From Cyanobacteria bacterium RYN_339 (lineage in GTDB: Bacteria > Cyanobacteriota > Sericytochromatia > S15B-MN24 > JAQBPE01): a DNA stretch of 33,097 bases. The position numbers and the translations under genes are program-made. Every line of letters starts with the position of its first letter. Within the stretch, counting starts at the first letter, position 1. This document shows, piece after piece, positions 1-7,458 of this stretch. The stretch lies in contig JAQBPE010000402.1 in the NCBI GenBank assembly GCA_028287685.1, positions 1 to 33,097 on the forward strand. Reading direction: 5' to 3'. The notes below the pieces were generated by a model that was given only the letters and a program-made list of their open reading frames with translations, was not told where the DNA came from and did no database searches.

Positions 1-1
1 C

Positions 2-571
2 ACGGCCACGCCGACCGCCACGCCCACCGCGGAACCGTCGCCGTCGCCCACGCCCACCGCGACGCCCACGCCGAAGTCTTCGACCACCCCGTTGCCGACG
101 GCGTCGCCCTCGCCGATCTCGGAGGCCAAGCATGGCGACCTGGCGTTCCCCTCGCCGCCGGGCGACGCGGCCGACCGCTACTCGCTGGTCACGGCACGCG
201 CCTCGGCCAAGCCGGGCGCGGACACGGCTTTCGGCGCGATCGATGGCCGCCCCTATACGGAGTGGGCGCCGCGCCAGAACCCGAACACGGACATGGAGCT
301 GAAGATCGACCTGGGAGAAACCCGCTCGTTCTCGCGCGTCGACATCCTGGCCGACGCGAGCACGGACGTGACCTGCTTCTTCAACGTCGACATCAGCGAC
401 GACGGCGACAACTGGGCCACCCAGGGCACGGGCAAGGCGACCGGCTCCAACCGCGCCCCGGCCTGGGGCACGGCGGAGTTCACCCGCGTCTCGGCGCGCT
501 ACCTCCGCATCAAGCCCACCAGCTGGGGTTCCAGCTGGGTGGCCATCTGGGAGCTCCAGGTCCGACGCTAG
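2..571 (+). CDS. F5/8 type C (discoidin-like) domain protein, 5' partial
   Basis: The reading frame is open from the first bases of the window, so the start lies upstream. About the first 38 visible residues are a low-complexity stalk of Thr, Pro, Ala and Ser, the linker style seen in the lipoproteins further along. The remaining ~150 residues look like a discoidin/F5-8C or CBM32-like jelly roll: a variable ligand loop (GRPYTEWAP), a strand ELKIDLGETRSFSRVDI, and a final ARYLRIKP...WVAIWELQV segment. Such domains bind carbohydrate or other surface ligands. By analogy this is an exported, probably lipid-anchored surface protein with a binding head, but the signal sequence is outside the window. 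The TAG stop is at 569-571. A TTG at 92 is in frame but is unlikely to be the start because the stalk runs through it. Confidence 0.75.
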   Translation, partial: TATPTATPTAEPSPSPTPTATPTPKSSTTPLPTASPSPISEAKHGDLAFPSPPGDAADRYSLVTARASAKPGADTAFGAIDGRPYTEWAPRQNPNTDMELKIDLGETRSFSRVDILADASTDVTCFFNVDISDDGDNWATQGTGKATGSNRAPAWGTAEFTRVSARYLRIKPTSWGSSWVAIWELQVRR

Positions 572-607
572 CCCGAGGGCCAATCAACAACCCTGGCCAG
601 TGGCCCG

Positions 608-754
608 CTAGTAATGCTCGTTGCGGGGGCTCACCTGGCCGCCGTCATGCGAGAGCTTGCGGCGCACCTCGTCGTGACGCGGGTCCGTCATGAGCTTCTC
701 TTCGTAGAAGATCTTGCCCTCGTTCGGGCGGTCGCGGCGGTCGATGCCTTCCAT
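608..754 (-). CDS. Small hydrophilic hypothetical protein (48 aa)
   Basis: This short ORF has an ATG at 754-752 preceded by a perfect AGGAGG (minus strand, 765-760) at 5 nt spacing, and ends with TAG at 610-608. The product is 48 residues, very polar and rich in Arg, Asp, Glu and His (starts MEGIDRRDRPNEGKIFYEEK, ends SPRNEHY). It has no signal peptide, membrane segment or cysteine. I do not recognise a family. It lies alone between the discoidin-domain gene and the NUDIX gene, on the same strand as the latter, 56 nt after the NUDIX stop. It could be the second gene of a NUDIX transcript or independently expressed. The ideal ribosome site and the charged composition argue that it is a real gene. 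Confidence 0.6.
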   Translation of the reverse strand: MEGIDRRDRPNEGKIFYEEKLMTDPRHDEVRRKLSHDGGQVSPRNEHY

Positions 755-810
755 AAGCCCCTCCTCTTTCGGCTATCGTGCCAGGCCCGAGGGCCCACGG
801 ACAACGGCCG

Positions 811-1416
811 CTAGAGAGCTGCAGGGCGGCTTTCGCCCAGGCCGGGGAAGTTCCGCTGGTAGGGCTGCGGCTGCCGCTCGTTGGCCAGGAAGTGCTGCGC
901 GCGGGCGAGGCCGATCACGGCCAGGCCATCGGAGATCTCGCCCGTCATGGCCATCTCGTACGCCTTGGCGAGCGACACGCGACGCACCTCCAAGCGCTCC
1001 GTGCCTTCCGGCGCGGCCGCGCCATAGCTGAGATCCTCGGCCAGGAAGACGCAGCCCACCTCGTCCGTCACGGAGTTGGAGAGGTGCAGCTCGCCCAGGT
1101 AGGTCCAGGTGGCGGCCGTGATGCCGGTTTCCTCCACCAGCTCGCGCTGCGCGGCCTCCAGCGGCGATTCATGCATCGGGCCGCCGCCCTCCGGGATCTC
1201 CCAGGAGTATTGGTCGAGCGTGTAGCGGAACTGGCCCACCAGGAAGGTGTCGCCGCTGGCGCTCACGGGCACCACGCCGATGGCACGGTTCTTGAAGGAC
1301 ACGACGCCGTAGATGCCCTGCTTGCCGTCCGGACGGACCACATGGTCCTCGCGGATGGAAATCCAGGGGTTGTCGTAGACGGGCCGGGACGACTCGCACT
1401 TCCAGGGGTTTTCCAT
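811..1416 (-). CDS. NUDIX hydrolase, ADP-ribose pyrophosphatase-like
   Basis: The 201-aa protein carries a complete NUDIX box, G-x5-E-x7-REL-x-EE-x-GI (segment GGPMHESPLEAAQ followed by RELVEETGI), just after the WEIPEGG strand typical of ADP-ribose pyrophosphatases of the NudF/YffH type. Members hydrolyse nucleoside diphosphates linked to another moiety using Mg2+ held by the box glutamates; ADP-ribose or a nucleotide sugar is the likely substrate, but the sequence does not fix it. The chosen ATG (1416-1414) has no SD. Instead an extended -10 (TGC then TATAAA, minus strand 1429-1424) ends 7 nt before it, so the mRNA is probably leaderless. The open frame continues far upstream antisense to the thiolase; that extension is a GC-rich artefact. 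The gene is divergent from the thiolase. Confidence 0.88.
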   Translation of the reverse strand: MENPWKCESSRPVYDNPWISIREDHVVRPDGKQGIYGVVSFKNRAIGVVPVSASGDTFLVGQFRYTLDQYSWEIPEGGGPMHESPLEAAQRELVEETGITAATWTYLGELHLSNSVTDEVGCVFLAEDLSYGAAAPEGTERLEVRRVSLAKAYEMAMTGEISDGLAVIGLARAQHFLANERQPQPYQRNFPGLGESRPAAL

Positions 1417-1423
1417 TTCCGGT

Positions 1424-1445
1424 TTTATAGCACGCCGCGTAGAAT
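1424..1445. promoter_or_regulatory. Divergent promoter region, NUDIX (-) and thiolase (+)
   Basis: On the minus strand an extended -10 TGC-TATAAA (1432-1424) lies 7 nt from the NUDIX ATG. On the plus strand TAGAAT (1440-1445) could serve the thiolase, giving a leader of about 25 nt that contains its AGGA ribosome site. No convincing -35 is seen for either. The thiolase -10 is the weaker call. Confidence 0.4.
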
Positions 1446-1476
1446 GGTGCGTCCTCCTCCCATGAAAGGATCTTCC

Positions 1477-2637
1477 ATGCGCGAAGCCGTCATCGTCGAA
1501 GCCCTGCGGACCCCTATCGGGCGCAAGAACGGCTCCCTGGCGAACCACCATCCCGTCGATCTGCTCGCGCTGGTTCTGGCGGAGCTGGTCAGCCGCACGG
1601 GCTTGGACCCGGCGCGCATCGACGACGTGATCGCGGGCTGCGTCAGCCAGGTGGGCGAGCAAGGCATGAACGTGGCGCGCAACGCCGTGCTGGCCGCCGG
1701 CTTCCCGGAGGACGTGCCGGGCGTGACGATCGATCGCCAGTGCGGCTCCAGCCAGCAGGCCGTGCACTTCGCAGCCCAGAGCATCATGGCAGGCTCCTGC
1801 GACGTGGTGATCGCCTGCGGCACGGAGAGCATGACCCGCGTGCCGATGGGCGCGAGCTTCATGCACGGGCCGGGCCAGCCGTTTGGGCAGATGATGGCGG
1901 CGCGCTACAACAACTTCCCCTTCAACCAGGGCACCAGCGCGGAGTTGATCGCGGAGCGCTGGGGCCTGACGCGCGAGCAAATCGACGCCTACAGCCTCGA
2001 AAGCCACCGCCGCGCGCTGGAGGCCATCAAGGCCGGCCACTTCCGCGCCGAGACGATCGAGCTGGAGGTGCGGGACGACCGCGGCCCCTACGCCTTCACG
2101 GAAGACTCGGGCCCGCGCGCCGACACGACGATGGAGAAGCTGGGCGCCCTCAAGACCGTCTTCAAGGCCGACGGCGTGATCACGGCCGGCTCGGCCAGCC
2201 AGATCAGCGACGGCGCGGCCGGCGTGCTGGTGATGGAGCGTGGCCTGGCTGAGAAGCTGGGGCTGCGGCCGCGGGCGCGCTTCGTGAGCTTCGCGCTGGC
2301 CGGCGACGACCCGATTTCGATGCTGACCGCCCCGATCCCGGCCACGCGCAAGGCGCTGGCGAAGGCGGGGATGGAGCTGGGGCAGATCGACTGGATCGAG
2401 ATCAACGAGGCGTTCGCGAGCGTGGTGCTGGCCTGGCAGAAGGAAGTGGGCGCCAACATGGCCAAGGTCAACCCGCTGGGCGGGGCGATCGCCCTGGGCC
2501 ACCCGCTGGGGGCCTCCGGCGCGCGCCTGATGACGACCATGCTGTATGGCCTGGAGCGGACCGGCGGGCGGTTCGGGCTCCAGACCATGTGCGAGGGCGG
2601 CGGCATGGCGAACGCCACCATCATCGAGCGGCTTTAG
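1477..2637 (+). CDS. Thiolase family protein (acetyl-CoA acyltransferase)
   Basis: The 386-aa length is that of biosynthetic and degradative thiolases (about 390). The three catalytic residues are visible at the expected places: nucleophile Cys89 in DRQCGSSQQAV, His342 in GHPLGASGAR and the acid/base Cys372 in CEGGGMAN. The INEAFAS motif is also present. The enzyme joins or cleaves acyl-CoA and acetyl-CoA by Claisen chemistry; whether it acts in acetoacetyl-CoA formation or beta-oxidation cannot be told, because no other fatty-acid genes are near. The start at 1477 has AGGA at 6 nt spacing; an in-frame ATG at 1462 is an alternative adding five residues. The gene is monocistronic and converges on the FKBP gene, with a shared hairpin between them. 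Confidence 0.92.
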   Translation: MREAVIVEALRTPIGRKNGSLANHHPVDLLALVLAELVSRTGLDPARIDDVIAGCVSQVGEQGMNVARNAVLAAGFPEDVPGVTIDRQCGSSQQAVHFAAQSIMAGSCDVVIACGTESMTRVPMGASFMHGPGQPFGQMMAARYNNFPFNQGTSAELIAERWGLTREQIDAYSLESHRRALEAIKAGHFRAETIELEVRDDRGPYAFTEDSGPRADTTMEKLGALKTVFKADGVITAGSASQISDGAAGVLVMERGLAEKLGLRPRARFVSFALAGDDPISMLTAPIPATRKALAKAGMELGQIDWIEINEAFASVVLAWQKEVGANMAKVNPLGGAIALGHPLGASGARLMTTMLYGLERTGGRFGLQTMCEGGGMANATIIERL

Positions 2638-2687
2638 GCGCCTGCGGCGTTCGGAAGCAGTAACTGGAACCGGAACGCCTGGGCGCC
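2637..2687. terminator. Hairpin between convergent thiolase and FKBP genes
   Basis: The arms 2637-2652 and 2672-2687 form an imperfect inverted repeat of about 15 bp with one bulge, starting in GGCGCC and ending in GGCGCC. It fills the gap between the two converging stop codons, so it may terminate both transcripts. There is no T-run on either side, so it is not a classical intrinsic terminator. Confidence 0.4.
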
Positions 2688-2691
2688 CCGG

Positions 2692-3120
2692 CTAACCGAT
2701 CGCGACCAGTTCGAGGTCGAAGTGCAGGTCCTTGCCGGCGAGTGGGTGGTTCGCGTCCAGCGTCACCGCCTCGTCTTCCAGCGCGATCACCGTCATATCC
2801 AGCGTCATCCCGGCAGGGTGCTGCATGCGGAACTGCATGCCCAGCTCCGGGGCCAGGTCCGGCGGGAACTGATCGCGCGGCATCACGAAAACGGCCTCCT
2901 CATGATGGGGCCCATAGGCCTCCACCGCGGGGATGTTCACCGTGCGCTTCTCGCCCACGATCAGGCCCGCCACGCCGCTGTCGAAGCCCGGGATGACCGT
3001 GCCGGCACCCAGCTGGAATTCGATGGGGTCGCCGCCCGCCGACGAGTCGAACACGGAGCCGTCGTCGAGGCGGCCGGTGTAATGCACCTTGACCGTATCG
3101 CCGGTTTTCGCCTGGGTCAT
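2692..3120 (-). CDS. FKBP-type peptidyl-prolyl isomerase, SlyD-like
   Basis: The 142-aa cytoplasmic protein follows the SlyD layout. An FKBP half comes first (KVHYTGRLDDGSVFDSS, then IPGFDSGVAGLIVGEKRTV), an inserted flap domain follows (about residues 70-125), and the protein ends with NHPLAGKDLHFDLELVAI, the signature SlyD C-terminal strand. It catalyses cis-trans isomerisation of X-Pro bonds and the flap provides chaperone activity. The His-rich metal-binding tail of E. coli SlyD is absent. The start at 3120 is chosen because AAGGA lies 7 nt upstream and the family begins here; in-frame codons further upstream would overlap the nagA promoter. It is divergent from nagA across 83 nt. Confidence 0.9.
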   Translation of the reverse strand: MTQAKTGDTVKVHYTGRLDDGSVFDSSAGGDPIEFQLGAGTVIPGFDSGVAGLIVGEKRTVNIPAVEAYGPHHEEAVFVMPRDQFPPDLAPELGMQFRMQHPAGMTLDMTVIALEDEAVTLDANHPLAGKDLHFDLELVAIG

Positions 3121-3167
3121 GGGGAGTCCTTTCTGCAATTCTGCGACGGCGAATGGTACCACGCCGG

Positions 3168-3203
3168 TTGACCCGGGTGGGGTGCGCGCGTATCCTGCCA
3201 ATT
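3168..3203 (+). promoter_or_regulatory. Sigma-70-type promoter of nagA, leaderless
   Basis: TTGACC (3168-3173), a spacer of exactly 17 bp, then TATCCT (3191-3196). The -10 ends 7 nt before the nagA ATG, so transcription should begin at or within 1 nt of the start codon. No SD is present, consistent with leaderless translation. Confidence 0.65.
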
Positions 3204-4349
3204 ATGCCCTCGCGCACCCTGCTGACCGGCGCCAAGCTCTGCCTGCCGTCGGAGGTCGTGTCAGATGCCGCCCTCTTGATCGAGGGAGGCCGCATCGCGG
3301 CGATCGGGGCGGCGAGCGCGGACTTCGACGGCGATCGCCGCGACTTCGCCGGCCACACCGTCTACGCGGGCTTCATCGACACCCATGTCCACGGCGGGCT
3401 GGAGCACGACGTCATGGACGCCACGCCCGAGGCGCTTGCGGCCATCGGCCAGCACCTGGCGCGCCACGGCGTGACCGGCTGGCTCGCGACCACCGTGGCC
3501 TGCCCTGCCGCCCAGCTGGACGCCATCCTGACGGCCGTCGCACGGGCCATGGCCTCGCCCCACGGCGCGCCGATCCTGGGTGCCCACCTCGAAAGCAACT
3601 TCCTCGCGGCGAAGTACAAGGGCGCCCAGCCGGCGGAACACCTGCGGGCGCCGGACGACGCGGAGCTGTTGGCCGTCATCGAGCGGCACAAGGCGACAAT
3701 CCGCGTCGTCACCCTGGCGCCCGAGCTGCCGGGCGCCATGCAGTTGATCGCCCAGCTGGTGGCCTGGGGCATCCAACCCTCGATCGGGCATACCGACGCC
3801 ACCTACGACCAGGTGAAGGCCGCCCACGGGGCCGGGGCCACGCGCGTGACGCATCTCTGCAACGCCCAGCGCGGCCTGCACCACCGCGAGCCCGGCGTGG
3901 TCGGCGCGGCGCTGACGTTGGATCTCTACGCGGAGGTGATCGCGGACCTCCAGCACCTGCACCCGGCCGTGGTGGAGATCGCCTACCGCTGCAAGGGCGC
4001 GAGCAAGCTGGTGTTGGTCTCCGACGCATTACGTGGGACGGGCCTGCCGCCGGGCGAGTACGAGCTGGGCGGACAGCGCACGACGCTGGACGGGCGCGTG
4101 GCGAAGCTGGCGGACGGCACGATCGCGGGCAGCGTCGTGACGTTGGGCCGTGCGGTGGCGAACTGCGCGGAAGCTTGCAACGTGCCCTGGGCGGCGGCCG
4201 CTGCGATGGCCGCGGCCACGCCGGCGCGGTCGCTGGGCCTGACGGACCGCGGCGAGCTCGTGGTCGGGCAGCGCGCGGACCTGGCGGTGCTGGACGCGGG
4301 CGGCGCCTGCGTCGCCACCATGATCGAAGGCCTTTGGGTGTCCCGATGA
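3204..4349 (+). CDS. nagA: N-acetylglucosamine-6-phosphate deacetylase
   Basis: The 381-aa amidohydrolase removes acetate from GlcNAc-6-P, feeding amino-sugar catabolism or cell-wall recycling. Metal and catalytic residues fall where NagA has them: His61/His63 in GFIDTHVHGG, Glu130 in GAHLESNF, His196 in IGHTDAT, His217 in THLCNA and the catalytic Asp274 in VSDALRGTG. These differ by one position from the E. coli numbering I recall (E131, H195, H216, D273). The small N-terminal beta-sandwich (about 1-50) and C-terminal segment (about 330-381, ARSLGLTDRGELVVGQRADLAVLD) are typical. Its partner nagB (GlcN-6-P deaminase) and a GlcNAc PTS are not in the window. The ATG at 3204 is set by the promoter just upstream; the frame extends to 3153 but without support. 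Confidence 0.92.
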   Translation: MPSRTLLTGAKLCLPSEVVSDAALLIEGGRIAAIGAASADFDGDRRDFAGHTVYAGFIDTHVHGGLEHDVMDATPEALAAIGQHLARHGVTGWLATTVACPAAQLDAILTAVARAMASPHGAPILGAHLESNFLAAKYKGAQPAEHLRAPDDAELLAVIERHKATIRVVTLAPELPGAMQLIAQLVAWGIQPSIGHTDATYDQVKAAHGAGATRVTHLCNAQRGLHHREPGVVGAALTLDLYAEVIADLQHLHPAVVEIAYRCKGASKLVLVSDALRGTGLPPGEYELGGQRTTLDGRVAKLADGTIAGSVVTLGRAVANCAEACNVPWAAAAAMAAATPARSLGLTDRGELVVGQRADLAVLDAGGACVATMIEGLWVSR

Positions 4350-5134
4350 TCCGCGTGATGACGCTCAACCTGGCCGGCATGGAAAAAGAGTGGTTCGAGG
4401 GCCGGGCGGAGCGGTTGTGCGCCGGCCTCACGCCGCTCGCGCCGGATGTCTTGGCCCTGCAAGAGGCCGGCGTGCGCGGCGGCGTGGACTTCCACCACCA
4501 GGTCTCGTTGATCGGCGAGTGGCTGGACCTCGACGTGCAGGTCTTCATCCCTTACGGCAACCCGGAAGAGGTCAACTCCAACGAACAGGGCGGCGTGGCG
4601 CTGCTGACGCGCTGGCCGTTGGTCTCCGTCGAGGAGCGCCGCCTGCCGCCGGGCAACTACCCGCCAGACAGCCGCACCGCCTTGCTCGCCACCATCGACC
4701 ACCCGGAAGGCCGGCTGCATGTGGTGAACACGCACCTCTCGTGGCGTCCCGACGAGGCCCACGTGCGCCTGAACCAGCTCATCACGATCCTGGACCGCGC
4801 GCAGGACGAAGGCTGGCTGCACCGCCCGGAGCGCTTCGTGCTGCTGGGCGACCTCAACGCCACGGAAGACGAGCCCGTCATCGACCTGCTGGAGCGCCAC
4901 CTGGTGGATACGTTCCGCGCGCACCACCCCACGGAGCCGGGCTACACGTGGGAGAGCGAGAACCCATACAGCGGCGGCTATCCCAGCCCGAAGCGCCGGC
5001 TGGACTACATCTTCGTGGACCGCGACGCCACGGTCTCGGCGTCGGGCCGGGCCCTGCACACCCGCGAGTGGGTGGCGTCCGACCATTACGCGGTCTGGGC
5101 CGATCTGTCCTGGCCCGAAGGCGATCGCCCCTAG
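4346..5134 (+). CDS. Endonuclease/exonuclease/phosphatase (EEP) family protein
   Basis: The 262-aa protein has the EEP fold motifs in order: Asn8 (TLNLAG), Glu40 (LALQEAG), His130 (VVNTHLSWRP), Asp169 and Asn171 (LLGDLNATEDEP) and Asp246-His247 (SDHYAVWADL). These bind Mg2+ and cleave phosphodiester or phosphomonoester bonds. The family includes DNA-repair nucleases, sphingomyelinases and inositol phosphatases, so the substrate is open. No signal peptide is visible, so it is likely cytoplasmic. Its ATG overlaps the nagA stop (ATGA at 4346-4349), showing translational coupling in a two-gene operon; whether this means a role in sugar-phosphate metabolism is speculation. Confidence 0.85.
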   Translation: MIRVMTLNLAGMEKEWFEGRAERLCAGLTPLAPDVLALQEAGVRGGVDFHHQVSLIGEWLDLDVQVFIPYGNPEEVNSNEQGGVALLTRWPLVSVEERRLPPGNYPPDSRTALLATIDHPEGRLHVVNTHLSWRPDEAHVRLNQLITILDRAQDEGWLHRPERFVLLGDLNATEDEPVIDLLERHLVDTFRAHHPTEPGYTWESENPYSGGYPSPKRRLDYIFVDRDATVSASGRALHTREWVASDHYAVWADLSWPEGDRP

Positions 5135-5349
5135 CCGTTGTAGACATAATACGGACTTCGCCGTCGGGATTGGGCACTGTGTCCAACCAAGCGCCGTCCT
5201 TTTCGTGTAACCCGTCGTTGGAACGGGGCTAGCAGCCGCCTATACTCGTCCTTGAAGCCACCCTCAGGGAGGCTGAAGGCTACGACGTAATGTGGGATAC
5301 ACCCACTGCGCCCAGGCTACACATTGATGATATGGGGGAGAGAAGAAAA
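5135..5349 (+). promoter_or_regulatory. Intergenic region with strong promoter and long leader of the SLH-porin gene
   Basis: TTGGAA (5218-5223), a 17-bp spacer and TATACT (5241-5246) form a good sigma-70-type promoter. Transcription from about 5253 gives a leader of about 97 nt before the ATG at 5350. The leader can form small hairpins, for example GTGGG/CCCAC around 5292-5305. A GGGGGAG ribosome site (5334-5340) lies 9 nt before the ATG. Upstream, a 7-bp stem at 5170-5186 may end the nagA-EEP transcript, but it lacks an adjacent T-run. Confidence 0.6.
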
Positions 5350-6798
5350 ATGGCGAAGAAGTTGATGGCGATTCCCTTGGCCCTGGCTGTCGTCCTGGGC
5401 GCCCAGGTCGCGGTTTACGCGGCTGACACCAACGGGACGGACCCGAACTACGACAACAAGAGCGTTGGCGTCGATCGCAACGACGTTGGCGGCGGCGGCG
5501 GCGGCATCCGCGCCGACTACATCAAGGGCGCGACCGAGACCCAGATCGCGGACTTGCCCGCCGGCCACTGGGCGACCTACGCCACCCAGATCGCCGTTGC
5601 GAACAACCTGCTGGCGATGGAGAACAGCCAGTTCATGGGCGACCGCGAGCTGACCGCCGACGAGCTGCACCATGCGATGGAGTCGCTGGTGAACACCTCC
5701 GAGAACATCGCCGGCAAGGGCGCCCTGACCGACCTCCGGGCCGAGCTGGGCACCATCCCCACCGGTTCGCAGGCCGTCAGCCGCCTCGAGCTGGCCCAGG
5801 TCATCGGTCGCTTCCTGGACGCCGCCAACAAGGCGGAGCTGGTTGCGGTCGGCGCCTCCCAGTCGCAGGCGTCGTCCTTCAAGGACCTCACCTCCGTGCC
5901 TCCGGCCGTGGTGGCCGTGGTCGACAAGTACAAGATCATGGCCGGCTTCGCCGACCACACCTTCCGCCCCAACACGGCGATGACCCGCTACCAGATGGCG
6001 GCCATCGGCAAGCAGGTCTTGGACTTCATGCGCCAGGCCCCGATCGCCCAGACCCCGATGGCGCCGGTGATTGCGAACAACCCGACCGTCATCGTGGTGC
6101 CGCCCAACATGGAAGAGCCGATCGTGATCCCCGCGGCGCCCCAGTCCCGCAAGAACTACCGCCAGAACGCGCCCATCGCGCTCAGCTGGCAGGCGCTCAA
6201 CCAGGACAACTTGTCTAACTTGAACAACAACCAGGGCTACGGCGCGTTCTCCGTGGTGCCCGTGTCCGGCCAGTTCACTGGCTACCAGGGCCCGGTGATG
6301 CTGCAGAACGTCACCAACTTCCGGTACAACGTGTACCAGGACAACCTCGTGGACTCGGAGTTCCGGGTGGGTTACGCCAACCTCAAGTACGGTCAGTTCC
6401 AGCTGATCCCGTACGTCGGCGCGAACGTGGGCATCGGCGCCTCGATCCCGTCGTCCGCCACCCAGTACGACACCTATGTCGGTGCCACGTACGGCGGCAT
6501 CGTCAGCTGGCTGCCGATGTCCAACCTCGAGCTGCACGCTTCCGCCGGCCAGGCCGCGCTGTTGGGTGCGGGTCGGTTCGACTCCAACTTCAGCCCGGTC
6601 GCGTACCCGTCGGCGTTGGGCAGCTTCCTGACCAACTACGGCGTGGGTGCCGACTTCTACGTCCAGCCGAACATCGCGCTGACGTTGGGTCTCAGCAACT
6701 GGCAGACGCCTGCCGATCTGCGCACGGCGACCTCCAGCTACCAGGCTGGTCTGGTCAACACCTTGGGCGGCAACGTGGGCGTGGGCTTCCGCTTCTAA
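5350..6798 (+). CDS. SLH-domain outer-membrane porin-like protein
   Basis: The 482-aa protein starts with a signal peptide (about 24 residues, cleavage after VYA). A Gly-rich stretch (about 47-52) follows, then two SLH-like repeats: about residues 68-115 (ADLPAGHWATYA...ELTADEL) and 178-225 (FKDL...KYKIMAGFADHTFRPNTAMTRYQMAAIG). A Pro/Asn linker (about 229-275) leads to a C-terminal half of alternating amphipathic strands ending GVGFRF, the terminal phenylalanine recognised by the Bam machinery. SLH repeats on an outer-membrane protein usually bind a peptidoglycan-linked polymer and tether the outer membrane, as in cyanobacterial SLH-OprB porins and Deinococcus SlpA. The strong own promoter and good ribosome site suggest high expression. 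The barrel half is not an obvious OprB, so solute specificity is unknown. A following hairpin ends the transcript. Confidence 0.82.
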   Translation: MAKKLMAIPLALAVVLGAQVAVYAADTNGTDPNYDNKSVGVDRNDVGGGGGGIRADYIKGATETQIADLPAGHWATYATQIAVANNLLAMENSQFMGDRELTADELHHAMESLVNTSENIAGKGALTDLRAELGTIPTGSQAVSRLELAQVIGRFLDAANKAELVAVGASQSQASSFKDLTSVPPAVVAVVDKYKIMAGFADHTFRPNTAMTRYQMAAIGKQVLDFMRQAPIAQTPMAPVIANNPTVIVVPPNMEEPIVIPAAPQSRKNYRQNAPIALSWQALNQDNLSNLNNNQGYGAFSVVPVSGQFTGYQGPVMLQNVTNFRYNVYQDNLVDSEFRVGYANLKYGQFQLIPYVGANVGIGASIPSSATQYDTYVGATYGGIVSWLPMSNLELHASAGQAALLGAGRFDSNFSPVAYPSALGSFLTNYGVGADFYVQPNIALTLGLSNWQTPADLRTATSSYQAGLVNTLGGNVGVGFRF

Positions 6799-6814
6799 CC
6801 GGATCCCCATATCA

Positions 6815-6849
6815 AACCCGGGTCGGGGCCTCGCGCCCCGGCCCGGGTT
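6815..6849 (+). terminator. Strong hairpin after the SLH-porin gene
   Basis: A 15-bp stem (6815-6829 with 6835-6849, one G.T wobble) closes a 5-nt loop 16 nt after the porin stop. It begins AACCCGGG and ends CCCGGGTT. No T-run follows, so it may act with Rho or as an mRNA 3'-end stabiliser as much as an intrinsic terminator. Confidence 0.6.
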
Positions 6850-6866
6850 GCCTCATGATAAGGCCT

Positions 6867-7421
6867 ATGGACCGCACCGCCCTCTTCATCGACGCCGGGT
6901 ACCTCGACAAGCTTTGCCAGGAAGTCTTCGGCGTCCCCTCGGGGGGCCGCAAGATCCCGTTGGCCTTGAACTTCAAGCAGCTGCCGGCAGCCCTCGCGGA
7001 CGCCAAGCCCTGGAAGACGTTCTATTACCACTGCCTGCCCTACCAGGACGATCCGCCCTTGCCCGCCCAGTTCGCGGCCCGCGAGGCCAAGAAGCGGTTC
7101 CTCGGCTTCATCGGGATCTTGAAGGGGTGGGAGCTGCGGGAAGGCCGCCTCGAGAAGCGCGGCGACAGCTACATCCAGAAGCGCGTCGACGTGTTGCTGG
7201 CCGTGGATTTGACGCGCCTGGCGTGGCGGCAGGAGATCAAGCAGGCCGTGCTCGTGAGCGGCGATGCCGACTTCGTGCCGGCGGTCGAGGATGCCCGCGC
7301 CGCCGGGGTGCACGTGACGCTGCGGTATGCGCCCGGCACCGCGCACGCCGACCTGGTTGCCGCATGCAACGCGGCGCGGCCCCTCACGCGCGAGGGCCTG
7401 GAAGCGATCCGCCTCACCTGA
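6867..7421 (+). CDS. NYN domain (PIN-like, LabA/DUF88-type) protein
   Basis: The 184-aa protein has the acidic residues of a NYN/PIN-like nuclease: Asp9 in ALFIDAGYLDKL, Asp108 and Asp114 in KRVDVLLAVDLTRLA, and Asp133/Asp135 in LVSGDADFVPAVEDARAAG. NYN proteins are metal-dependent RNases or nuclease-like RNA binders; LabA of cyanobacteria belongs here. No target can be named. The start at 6867 follows the family (MDRTALFID); an ATG at 6855 is an alternative. Upstream there is only AAGG at 3 nt, or a CATGAT that could act as a -10 seven nt before the ATG, so initiation is unclear. The gene sits between the porin hairpin and malQ, 37 nt from the latter, and may be cotranscribed with malQ. Confidence 0.85.
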   Translation: MDRTALFIDAGYLDKLCQEVFGVPSGGRKIPLALNFKQLPAALADAKPWKTFYYHCLPYQDDPPLPAQFAAREAKKRFLGFIGILKGWELREGRLEKRGDSYIQKRVDVLLAVDLTRLAWRQEIKQAVLVSGDADFVPAVEDARAAGVHVTLRYAPGTAHADLVAACNAARPLTREGLEAIRLT

Positions 7422-7458
7422 TATCCTGGGGCGTCCCGTATCCGAGAGGAGCCCCTCG

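Noticed and set aside
1417..2502. Long minus-strand open frame antisense to the thiolase, continuous with the NUDIX gene
   Set aside because: It has Ala/Arg/His-rich, low-information composition, and the NUDIX domain begins only at 1416. Long antisense frames are expected in GC-rich codon-biased genes; similar ones lie opposite malQ, the tricorn gene, speA, hemH and the SLH-porin.
3153..3203. Upstream start for nagA at 3153
   Set aside because: The segment contains the -35 and -10 elements, its residues are not NagA-like, and the family begins at 3204.
5170..5210. Intrinsic terminator after the EEP gene
   Set aside because: The stem is only 7 bp with a G.T pair, and the T-run (CCTTTT) is separated by more than 10 nt, so it is too weak to call as a feature by itself.
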